Part shown: positions 25,980 to 32,189 of the stretch, piece by piece | How the letters are laid out: each line of letters starts with the position of its first letter | Numbering within the stretch: position 1 is the stretch's first letter | Origin: Acinetobacter sp. HR7 | GTDB lineage: Bacteria > Pseudomonadota > Gammaproteobacteria > Pseudomonadales > Moraxellaceae | Assembly: GCF_000773685.1 (NCBI RefSeq) | Contig: NZ_JPQO01000175.1 | Span: 1-32,189 of the forward strand | Length of the DNA: 32,189 nt | Direction of reading: 5' to 3' | Notes under the pieces: generated by a model | The model's input: the letters and a program-made list of their open reading frames with translations, nothing else | Told to the model about the DNA's origin: nothing | The model's database searches: none | Made by a program: the position numbers and the translations under genes

Positions 25980-26623
25980 ACGCAAAAATCTATTTTGTCA
26001 GCGGTATCGATACTGGCATTGGTAAGACTTATGCCACTGGTTTTCTGGCCAAAAGCTGGAACGATCAGGGCATTCGTACCATTACCCAAAAGCTGATCCA
26101 GACTGGTAATACCGATTTATCTGAGGATATTGAACAGCATCGCAAGATGATGGGCTGTGGTCTTTTACCGGAAGATCATGCAAGGCTGACCATGCCGGAA
26201 ATCTATGCCTATCCGGCTTCGCCGCATCTGGCTGCCCGGCTGGAACAGCGTCTGGTGAACTTTGCAAAAATTCAGCAGGCGACTCAAACCTTAGCTCAAC
26301 GCTATGACCGGGTATTACTAGAAGGTGCAGGCGGCTTGATGGTACCACTGACTGAAGAACTGTTAACGGTGGATTATATTACAGCACAGCAGTTCCCGGT
26401 GATTCTGGTCACTTCTGGTCGTCTCGGTAGTATTAACCATACCTTGCTCAGTCTGGAGCTGTTAAAGCAGCGCAAGATCAAACTGTATGCACTGGCTTTT
26501 AACCATGCCGATGATGCTCAAGATGAAGTGATTGCACAGGATACCATTCAGTATTTACAGCAATATTTACACCAGCATTTTCCAGAGGCCCAGTGGCTGG
26601 ATATTCCTGTGGTTGAGGCTTGA
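25976..26623 (+). CDS. bioD: BioD: dethiobiotin synthetase
   Basis: This 215-residue ATP-dependent carboxylase closes the ureido ring from diaminopelargonate and CO2. The P-loop is GIDTGIGKT at 10-18. TQKLIQTGN near 37-45 takes the place of the GYKPVASG stretch of E. coli BioD, placing it in a different branch that keeps the catalytic lysine. ASPHLAA and [10 protein letters not shown] are standard. The protein is slightly shorter than the 225-residue E. coli enzyme. It is the last gene of the bioA-F-C-D block. The gap to the convergent arsR-family gene (26624-26732) shows no clear terminator. Confidence 0.92.
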   Translation: MNAKIYFVSGIDTGIGKTYATGFLAKSWNDQGIRTITQKLIQTGNTDLSEDIEQHRKMMGCGLLPEDHARLTMPEIYAYPASPHLAARLEQRLVNFAKIQQATQTLAQRYDRVLLEGAGGLMVPLTEELLTVDYITAQQFPVILVTSGRLGSINHTLLSLELLKQRKIKLYALAFNHADDAQDEVIAQDTIQYLQQYLHQHFPEAQWLDIPVVEA

Positions 26624-26732
26624 ATTAACTAGAGGAATCGGTGGTTCAGTCTTAATTTTATGCCAATCGAAACTGCTCAATCGCTTAGGGGCTGAATCGA
26701 GACAGTTTGACTAATAATTTTTCAGGATCTGT

Positions 26733-27023
26733 TCAATTCATCTCCTGACAATACAACTGATGCAGGGTTTGTATGATTTTAACAATTTTTGGATCACTCA
26801 GCTGATAATAAATCTGTTTGCCTTCACGGCGGGTATTCACCACTTCATATTTGCGCAGCACAGTGAGTTGCTGTGACAGGGTCGGCTGCTGAATACCAGA
26901 ACAGTCGGCAATCTCTTGTACATTCAGCTCAGTATCGACCAGAACACAGAGAATTTTTAAGCGGTCTGGATTCGCCAGAACTTTCAACAAATTAGTAACC
27001 TGATCAACCTTGGAAAAGTCCAT
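26733..27023 (-). CDS. ArsR-family repressor of the BigR/SqrR (persulfide-sensing) type
   Basis: This is a 96-residue winged-helix protein: VLANPDRLKILCVL at the dimer start, TELNVQEIADCSGIQQPTLSQQLTVLRKYEVV as helix-turn-helix, REGKQIYYQLSD as wing. Metal-site motifs of classical ArsR (ELCVC) are absent. Cys41 in the recognition region and Cys92 near the C-terminus match in position the two cysteines that form a sulfur-bridged pair in BigR and SqrR when reactive sulfur is present. Cys26 is an extra cysteine. It diverges from the transporter and hydrolase genes over a 117-base spacer containing two direct repeats, so auto-regulation and control of that operon are likely. Sulfide/persulfide sensing is inferred from family and neighbours. 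Confidence 0.82.
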   Translation of the reverse strand: MDFSKVDQVTNLLKVLANPDRLKILCVLVDTELNVQEIADCSGIQQPTLSQQLTVLRKYEVVNTRREGKQIYYQLSDPKIVKIIQTLHQLYCQEMN

Positions 27024-27098
27024 ATTAAATACCTATAGCGCGTCTGAGATGCTAATCTGAAAATATGTCTTACTAAATTCGGCTTGAATAATGTTATT

Positions 27099-27125
27099 AA
27101 TTATATATTATAAAATTATATATTA
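27099..27125. promoter_or_regulatory. Candidate operator of the BigR-like repressor
   Basis: The 12-base sequence AATTATATATTA occurs twice, at 27099-27110 and 27114-27125, 15 bases apart, in the spacer between the divergent repressor and transporter genes. It contains no G or C and is internally near-palindromic. BigR/YgaV-type sites are also AT-rich dyads. The second copy ends 15 bases before the transporter start codon, so binding could block ribosome-site-proximal transcription in that direction. Confidence 0.45.
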
Positions 27126-27140
27126 AATTTCAGAATTATT

Positions 27141-27557
27141 ATGCACGATTTTACCTTGGCCTTTCTCGGTGGTTTACTACTTGGTGTTGCTGTCGTCGGC
27201 TATCTCTATGTGAATGGTCGGATTGCGGGTGTCAGTGGACTGGTCGGACAGGTCGTGAATAAACAGACCCGCTTTAAAACTCCGGCAATCTGGTTTTTGG
27301 CTGGCCTGATCATTACTCCATTTATCTATGGTTTGTTTATCCAGTCCGAGATTAAGTTGAATGCCAGCCCATTGATGATGATTGTAGCTGGACTCTTGGT
27401 TGGTTTTGGGACACGACTCGGTTCTGGCTGTACCAGCGGACATGGCATTTGTGGCATCAGTCGTCTGTCAGGCCGTTCTATCGTGGCGACTTTATGTTTC
27501 ATGGGCACCGGTTTTATCACGGTCTATATGATTCGCCATGTGACAGGAGCGTTCTAG
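27141..27557 (+). CDS. YeeE/YedE-family membrane protein, first half (PmpA-like)
   Basis: The protein has 138 residues with four likely membrane helices (starting near residues 5, 47, 71 and 113). The signature [20 protein letters not shown] with paired cysteines is typical of the YeeE/YedE (DUF395) family, whose larger members carry thiosulfate or other sulfur compounds using conserved cysteines. Here the family is split into two half-size proteins, as in PmpA/PmpB. The ATG at 27141 has only a poor ribosome site. It is one base from the next gene, so the halves are made together. Confidence 0.82.
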   Translation: MHDFTLAFLGGLLLGVAVVGYLYVNGRIAGVSGLVGQVVNKQTRFKTPAIWFLAGLIITPFIYGLFIQSEIKLNASPLMMIVAGLLVGFGTRLGSGCTSGHGICGISRLSGRSIVATLCFMGTGFITVYMIRHVTGAF

Positions 27558-27558
27558 C

Positions 27559-27975
27559 ATGAAAAATCTGTTGGCTTTTGTCTTTGGTGGTCTGTTCTCA
27601 GTCGGACTGATGCTTTCCGGGATGTCTAATCCGGAAAAGGTACTTGGCTTTCTGAATTTATTCGGCAACTGGGATCCGAGTCTGGCTTTTGTCATGCTGG
27701 GCGCGATTATGGTGGCTTTTATTCCATTCCAGAAAGCAGTACGTAATCCAGCAACGAAAACCCTATTCGGTGAAACGATTGAACTACCGACCAAAACTGA
27801 ACTTGATCGCAAACTGATTATTGGCAGCCTATTATTTGGGATAGGTTGGGGCACTGCCGGCATCTGTCCAGCACCAAGTTTTACCCTTATTGGTCTAGGA
27901 CATTATCAGGTGTTTTACTTTATTATGGCGATGTTGACCGGTGTTTTCATTCATAAAAAATGGGCAGGAGGATAA
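27559..27975 (+). CDS. YeeE/YedE-family membrane protein, second half (PmpB-like)
   Basis: This 138-residue membrane protein starts with a hydrophobic helix and GGLFSVGLMLSGMSNPEKVLGFLNL, then a polar loop (ETIELPTKTELDRKL) and a second helical part with GIGWGTAGICPAPSF, the counterpart of the cysteine motif in the first half. It starts one base after the stop of the first half and almost surely forms a heteromer with it. Partners in other bacteria sit with BigR and the persulfide dioxygenase, as here. The transported sulfur species is not known from the sequence. Confidence 0.82.
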   Translation: MKNLLAFVFGGLFSVGLMLSGMSNPEKVLGFLNLFGNWDPSLAFVMLGAIMVAFIPFQKAVRNPATKTLFGETIELPTKTELDRKLIIGSLLFGIGWGTAGICPAPSFTLIGLGHYQVFYFIMAMLTGVFIHKKWAGG

Positions 27976-27977
27976 GC

Positions 27978-28853
27978 ATGTTACAACAGCCACAGGTACA
28001 GGAATTTTTTGATGCGAATACCAATACCTTTAGTTATGTGGTCAGCGATGCTATCACACAGCAATGTGCCATTATCGACAGCGTACTGGACTATGATGCT
28101 GCCTCTGCCAGCACCTCGACCACACATGCCGACCAGATCATTGCCTATGTGCAGGCACAGAATCTAACCGTTGAATGGATTCTGGAAACCCATGTGCATG
28201 CCGATCATTTAACCGCCTCACAATATCTAAAATCGGTGCTGGGCGGCAAGATTGCCATGAGCCATAAAATTTCGCTGGTGCAGGAAACCTTTAGCAGCAT
28301 TTATAACCTCGACATCAAGCAGTTTAATGCCTTGCAGCCTTTTGACTATCTGTTTGAAGATGGTGAAGCTTTCAAAATTGGTCATCTGGATGCCTATAAC
28401 ATTCCAACTCCAGGACATACACCCGCCTGTCTCAGCTATGTGATTGGTGATGCCGTGTTTGTCGGTGATACGCTATTTATGCCGGACTATGGTACGGCGC
28501 GTTGTGACTTTCCGCGTGGCAGTGCTGAAACCTTGTATGATTCGGTGCACAAACTTTTCCAGTTACCTGACCAGACTCGGGTATTTCTGTGCCATGACTA
28601 TTTACCCAAAGACCGTCAGCATTTTGTCTGCCAGACTGATATTCAGACCCAGAAAACCCAGAATATTCATATCCGGCAGGGCATTAGCAAGGCTGAATTT
28701 GTCGAGATGCGCAACCAGCGTGATGCAGGCTTGAGTATGCCGAAACTGATTTTGCCTGCAATTCAGGTCAATATGCGGGCTGGGCAGTTTCCTGAGCCAG
28801 AAGCCAATGGCACTTCCTATCTGAAATTACCGCTGAATTATTTTAAATCCTGA
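27978..28853 (+). CDS. Blh-like persulfide dioxygenase (metallo-beta-lactamase fold)
   Basis: This 291-residue protein carries the metal motif HVHADHLTA (His-x-His-x-Asp-His), PGHTPACLSY for the third ligand His, GDTLFMPDYGTARCDFP for the bridging Asp, and LCHDY near residue 215 for a further His. The order and spacing match the ETHE1/Blh group, iron-dependent dioxygenases that oxidise glutathione persulfide to sulfite. GGAGGA precedes the ATG at 27978; the upstream in-frame start overlaps the previous gene. As the last gene of the repressor-linked operon it probably detoxifies sulfide-derived persulfide. A glyoxalase II role is less likely given the neighbours. Confidence 0.85.
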   Translation: MLQQPQVQEFFDANTNTFSYVVSDAITQQCAIIDSVLDYDAASASTSTTHADQIIAYVQAQNLTVEWILETHVHADHLTASQYLKSVLGGKIAMSHKISLVQETFSSIYNLDIKQFNALQPFDYLFEDGEAFKIGHLDAYNIPTPGHTPACLSYVIGDAVFVGDTLFMPDYGTARCDFPRGSAETLYDSVHKLFQLPDQTRVFLCHDYLPKDRQHFVCQTDIQTQKTQNIHIRQGISKAEFVEMRNQRDAGLSMPKLILPAIQVNMRAGQFPEPEANGTSYLKLPLNYFKS

Positions 28854-29166
28854 GTTCCATCCCTATTTTCCGCCGCAAGGCAAGGCACTTCCATGTACTC
28901 TTTAACTCGTTAAGTCCGGCAAGCCATCTTTGCGCTTGTCTGAAACGTTTTAAAAAGATTTACACCGTGAAAATGATGAATTTCGCATGAGTTTTCCATT
29001 GCGGACTGGAACTTTGCACGCCTGAAAAAAAGCTCAGGCAGATATCAAAGTCCTACAGATTTGCAACATTGTGAAAGTTGCGTACGACCTACACTACAAA
29101 ATAAAGCCATTTCAGCTGCTTATGCTGAAGATTTCTCACCAACAAATTCAACAATAAGGTGATGAC
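28854..29166 (+). other. Spacer before the cio operon
   Basis: These 313 bases hold no gene that I can support. Three small hairpins are visible: GCCTGA/TCAGGC (29020-29039), GCAAC/GTTGC around 29065, and TTCAGC/GCTGAA (29111-29129). The promoter of cioA must lie here, but no confident -35/-10 pair or FNR- or ArcA-like dyad stands out. No clear terminator for the persulfide dioxygenase gene is seen either. AGGTGATG directly precedes the cioA start. Confidence 0.4.
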
Positions 29167-30606
29167 ATGGATTTAGGTTTAACTGCGCTGGAACTGGCAC
29201 GTATCCAATTTGCCTTTACTGTCTCCTTTCATATTATTTTCCCAGCGATTTCGATTGGCCTGGCCAGCTTTTTGGCGGTACTGGAATGGCGCTGGCTGAA
29301 AACCAATGATCCGGCTTACCGGGATCTGTTCAAGTTCTGGATCAAAATTTTCGCGCTGGCCTTTGGTATGGGTGTGGTCTCTGGCGTAGTGATGAGTTAT
29401 CAATTCGGTACCAACTGGAGTGAATTTTCCCGTGTAGCCGGAAGTGTCACCGGGCCGTTGCTGACTTATGAAGTCTTAAGTGCTTTCTTTCTGGAAGCTG
29501 GTTTCCTTGGCATCATGCTGTTCGGCTGGGATCGGGTGGGACCTAGAACTCATTTTTTTTCCACTGTTATGGTGGCGATCGGCACCTGTATTTCTATGTT
29601 TTGGATTCTGTCTTCTAACAGCTGGATGCAGACCCCGCAGGGCTTCAGTATTGAAAATGGCCTTATTGTTCCACAGGACTGGTTAGCCATCGTTTTCAAC
29701 CCTTCCTTTCCTTATCGGCTGGCACATATGGGCATTGCTGCTTTCCTGTCCTCAGCTTTGCTGGTACAGGGCGTGGCAGCCTGGCATTTGCTCAAAGGAC
29801 GCCGGGATGCCTTGGTTAAAACCTCCTTTTCCATGGCCATGTGGATGATTTTGGTGTTGGCACCGTTACAAGTAATTGTGGGCGACTTTCATGGACTGAA
29901 CACCCGTGAATATCAGCCAGCCAAGATTGCGGCAATTGAAGGACATTGGGAAACCAACCGTGGCGAAAGTATGCCGCTGTATCTGTTCGGGATCCCGGAT
30001 ATGGAAGCCGAAGAAACCAAATATGCGATTGGTATTCCCAAATTGGGTAGCCTGATTCTGACGCATAGTATGGATGGGGAAGTGCAGGGCCTAAAAGACT
30101 TTGCACCTGAAGACCGTCCAAACTCATTAGTAATCTTCTGGAGCTTCCGCATCATGGTGGGTTTGGGCGTGTTGATGCTCATCATGGCACTGGCAGGTCT
30201 GATCCTGCGTAAAACTGGGCGTTTTTATGAAGCGCAGTGGTTTCATCGCTTTGCCTTGATGATGGCACCTTCCGGATTTATTGCCTTACTCGCTGGCTGG
30301 TTTACTACAGAAGTCGGCCGTCAACCCTGGGTCGTTTATGGGGTAATGCGAACCCGGGATGCGCTGTCTCCGGTTTCTGCCGAGCAGGTCGGATTGACCC
30401 TAATTATTTTTGTACTGGTCTACTGCGTGGTATTTGGTGTCGGCATTTATTACATGCTGAAAATGATGCACAAGGGACCAGAATTTATTCATGCCCGTCC
30501 GCATACTGAGGGTGAAGTCATCCGTGCGTCTAAACGTCCAATGAGTACTTTCGAGGAAAATGAAGAGGACGCGCGTGCTCAACGTGAGCAGGAGGATAAC
30601 AAATGA
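29167..30606 (+). CDS. cioA: CioA: cyanide-insensitive (bd-type) quinol oxidase subunit I
   Basis: This 479-residue inner-membrane subunit oxidises ubiquinol at the periplasmic side and reduces O2 at haems b and d. His22 (SFHIIFP) and His187 (YRLAHMG) are haem ligands. Glu102 and Glu110 match the proton-path glutamates of E. coli CydA. QPAKIAAIEGHWET is the core of the quinol-binding Q-loop. The loop lacks the long insertion of E. coli CydA, and GWDRVGPRTHF fits the CIO branch, so the short-Q-loop, cyanide-insensitive name is preferred. Its stop overlaps cioB by four bases. It supports respiration at low oxygen or under sulfide or cyanide, which block haem-copper oxidases. Confidence 0.93.
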   Translation: MDLGLTALELARIQFAFTVSFHIIFPAISIGLASFLAVLEWRWLKTNDPAYRDLFKFWIKIFALAFGMGVVSGVVMSYQFGTNWSEFSRVAGSVTGPLLTYEVLSAFFLEAGFLGIMLFGWDRVGPRTHFFSTVMVAIGTCISMFWILSSNSWMQTPQGFSIENGLIVPQDWLAIVFNPSFPYRLAHMGIAAFLSSALLVQGVAAWHLLKGRRDALVKTSFSMAMWMILVLAPLQVIVGDFHGLNTREYQPAKIAAIEGHWETNRGESMPLYLFGIPDMEAEETKYAIGIPKLGSLILTHSMDGEVQGLKDFAPEDRPNSLVIFWSFRIMVGLGVLMLIMALAGLILRKTGRFYEAQWFHRFALMMAPSGFIALLAGWFTTEVGRQPWVVYGVMRTRDALSPVSAEQVGLTLIIFVLVYCVVFGVGIYYMLKMMHKGPEFIHARPHTEGEVIRASKRPMSTFEENEEDARAQREQEDNK

Positions 30607-31607
30607 TTGATCTGTCGTTGATCTGGATTGCAATTATCGCGCTTGGTGTCCTGATGTATGTGGTGCTGGATGGCTTTGACTTGGGCATCGGTATTCTGTT
30701 TCCTTTCTTTAAAGATCAGCATGAACGCGATGTGATGATGAATACCGTGGCACCCGTTTGGGATGGGAATGAAACCTGGATGGTACTCGGTGGAGCCGGG
30801 CTGTTTGCTGCCTTCCCGCTGGTCTATTCCACTGTGCTGTCCGCTCTATATATGCCAATTATCCTGATGGTGGTGTCACTGATTTTCCGTGGCGTTGCTT
30901 TTGAGTTTCGTTTTAAGGCACATCGGGGTAAACACTGGTGGGATGTAGCTTTTATTGGCGGTTCACTGCTGACTTCTTTCCTGCAAGGGGTGATTCTCGG
31001 TGCTTATATTCAGGGGATTAAAACCACCAATGGTATTTATAGTGGTGGCGGGCTGGACTGGCTGACTCCATTCTCTCTATTTACCGGTCTAGGTGTAGTG
31101 ACCCTCTATGCAACGTTGGGCTGTGGCTGGCTGATCTTTAAAACCGACCATGAGCTGCAGGACAAGATGTTCAAGTTGATGCCTAAACTGATTATTGCCT
31201 TATTGTTTATATTTGGCGCCGTCAGTATTTATACTCCATTGGCTCATCAACAGATTGCAGAACGCTGGTTTAGTCAGCCGCAGATTTTCTATTTCAGTCC
31301 GGTGCCGATTCTGGTGTTGCTATTTACCTTTCTATCCTTGCGTGCCTGTAAACGCCGTCGCGAGTTCGCACCGTTTATCTATATGCTGGCACTCGTAGTC
31401 CTAGCCTATACAGGATTTCTGATCAGTCTGTGGCCTTATATCATTCCGCCAACTGTGACGCTGTGGGAAGCTGCTGCACCGCAAAGCAGCCAACTTTTTA
31501 CCCTGATTGGCGCACTAATCCTGATTCCGATTATCCTGTTTTATACCGGGCTGTCGTACTGGGTGTTCCGGGATAAAGTCCGGGTCGGTGATGAAGGTTA
31601 TCATTAA
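30603..31607 (+). CDS. cioB: CioB: cyanide-insensitive (bd-type) quinol oxidase subunit II
   Basis: The protein is a 334-residue integral membrane subunit with about eight or nine helices. Family markers are DGFDLGIGILFPF at 24-36, APVWDGNETWMVLGGAGLFAAFP, the RGVAFEFRFK loop, and near the end LWPYIIPPTVTLWEAAAP. It is shorter than the 379-residue E. coli CydB, as usual for CIO members. It stabilises the haem-bearing subunit I. The start ATG overlaps the cioA stop in ATGA, and the small cio peptide gene follows after 18 bases. Confidence 0.93.
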   Translation: MIDLSLIWIAIIALGVLMYVVLDGFDLGIGILFPFFKDQHERDVMMNTVAPVWDGNETWMVLGGAGLFAAFPLVYSTVLSALYMPIILMVVSLIFRGVAFEFRFKAHRGKHWWDVAFIGGSLLTSFLQGVILGAYIQGIKTTNGIYSGGGLDWLTPFSLFTGLGVVTLYATLGCGWLIFKTDHELQDKMFKLMPKLIIALLFIFGAVSIYTPLAHQQIAERWFSQPQIFYFSPVPILVLLFTFLSLRACKRRREFAPFIYMLALVVLAYTGFLISLWPYIIPPTVTLWEAAAPQSSQLFTLIGALILIPIILFYTGLSYWVFRDKVRVGDEGYH

Positions 31608-31625
31608 GGCAGGGAGGTACGTGTG

Positions 31626-31733
31626 ATGAAATTGAATCAGGCGGGCTGGTTTATCCTACTCTGGCTCGGCGGTTTCCTGACCATGGTGATCATTGCCGGG
31701 ATTTTCCGCTTCCTGCTACATCTAGCGTATTAA
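31626..31733 (+). CDS. DUF2474-like small membrane protein of the bd oxidase operon
   Basis: This is a 35-codon gene with a strong ribosome site, GGGAGG, eight bases before the ATG. The product starts MKLNQAGW and has one membrane helix (about residues 8-31, FILLWLGGFLTMVIIAGIFR), ending in FLLHLAY. Short single-helix proteins of the DUF2474 type sit right after cioB in many Proteobacteria and are considered counterparts of CydX, the third subunit that stabilises E. coli cytochrome bd. The gene is easily missed because of its size. Its position between cioB and a strong terminator supports that it is real. Binding to the oxidase is inferred, not shown. Confidence 0.85.
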   Translation: MKLNQAGWFILLWLGGFLTMVIIAGIFRFLLHLAY

Positions 31734-31751
31734 GCGAAAGTAAAATTCTAC

Positions 31752-31788
31752 CCAATAAAAAACCTCCTTGATGGAGGTTTTTTATTGG
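31752..31788. terminator. Strong bidirectional terminator after the cio operon
   Basis: A perfect 16-bp stem, CCAATAAAAAACCTCC with its complement, encloses the loop TTGAT. The arms supply both the A-run and the T-run, so it can end the cio transcript on the plus strand and the small minus-strand gene that converges on it. Confidence 0.92.
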
Positions 31789-31873
31789 ACTGCCATTCAT
31801 TCAAAAGAACATTTAGCAAGTCGAGTATTGTGAGGGGAAAGAACAATCACAACATTTGATTGAATTCGGAAAA

Positions 31874-32068
31874 TTACAGCTCTTTCCAGACTTCGTTTTG
31901 GTCTTTAAGGGAAACCGTGAAATTAAACTGGTTGTCTGTAGTCACCAACAGGCTGGTTGGTGTTTGCATAACTACTTTCAGCACTGTGCCTTCTTCAAAC
32001 ACCAGTGGTGTGCAATTTTCCTTTTCCAAGGTAACTGGTTTTAGTAGTTCAATGACAGAGCTTTCCAT
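31874..32068 (-). CDS. Small protein of unknown function
   Basis: A 64-residue, soluble, acidic-to-neutral product beginning MESSVIELLKPVTLEKENC and containing alternating strand-like stretches (VLKVVMQTPTSLLVTTDNQFNF). It has no signal peptide, membrane helix or known motif that I can see. The ATG at 32068 follows GGGG by eight bases; a TTG seven codons upstream is possible but has no ribosome site. Protein-like composition, a good start and a convergent terminator support a real gene. A small beta-barrel is a guess from the strand pattern. Confidence 0.6.
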   Translation of the reverse strand: MESSVIELLKPVTLEKENCTPLVFEEGTVLKVVMQTPTSLLVTTDNQFNFTVSLKDQNEVWKEL

Positions 32069-32189
32069 GATGTATTCCCCAAGCTTCAATTGTTCGTATT
32101 TTCGTTTAAGAATAACATAGTTTATCGTTATTTTTTATACCTATTTGCTTTATCAACACGAGTTGAATCATTTTTATCCCTTTAGCCGT

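Overview
The window reads as chromosomal DNA of a gammaproteobacterium close to Acinetobacter. Coding regions have moderate GC, spacers are very AT-rich, and the BioB, Paa and Cio proteins have the character of that genus. This assignment rests on recognised protein families and base composition, not on a database search. There are no rRNA or tRNA genes, insertion sequences or CRISPR arrays that I can see.

Layout. (1) 1-164: the tail of a broken gene, then a strong terminator. (2) 452-3455, minus strand: a small aromatic-oxygenase operon with Rieske oxygenase alpha and beta subunits and an MhpB/LigB-type extradiol dioxygenase. It has no ferredoxin, reductase, diol dehydrogenase or ring-product hydrolase beside it, and a long nested hairpin lies inside it. 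(3) 3456-4830: about 1.4 kb of AT-rich DNA without a gene, holding a four-copy 20-bp motif. (4) 4831-5313: a VOC-fold protein. (5) 5505-6944, minus: an MFS transporter. (6) 7152-20601: a complete-looking phenylacetate (paa) catabolon, with paaZ divergent from paaABCDE-FGH-J-K-X-Y. paaI is absent from its usual place. (7) 20893-26623: biotin synthesis, bioB, a BioH-like esterase, then tightly overlapping bioA-F-C-D. (8) 26733-28853: a BigR/SqrR-like ArsR repressor divergent from a two-part YeeE/YedE (PmpAB-like) transporter and a persulfide-dioxygenase-like metallo-hydrolase. (9) 29167-31733: a cyanide-insensitive type bd oxidase (cioA, cioB) with a 35-residue DUF2474-like membrane peptide, closed by a 16-bp-stem terminator. 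(10) 31874-32068, minus: a small protein of unknown function.

How the parts work together. PaaK makes phenylacetyl-CoA. PaaABCE epoxidises it, helped by PaaD for cluster assembly, and PaaG isomerises the epoxide to the oxepin. PaaZ opens and oxidises the ring, and PaaJ, F, G and H carry out beta-oxidation to acetyl-CoA and succinyl-CoA. PaaX is the expected phenylacetyl-CoA-responsive repressor, and PaaY is an accessory thioesterase. The most useful new observation is a split palindrome of the form TGATAC-N27-GTATCA. It occurs three times with exactly the same 27-base gap: before paaZ, before paaA, and before the MFS transporter gene. Each copy sits at or just after a candidate -10 element. 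It matches the known architecture of E. coli PaaX sites (TGATTC-N27-GAATCA) and ties the otherwise unassigned transporter to the phenylacetate regulon.

Limits: functions come from motifs and gene order read by eye; promoters and operators are sequence predictions only.
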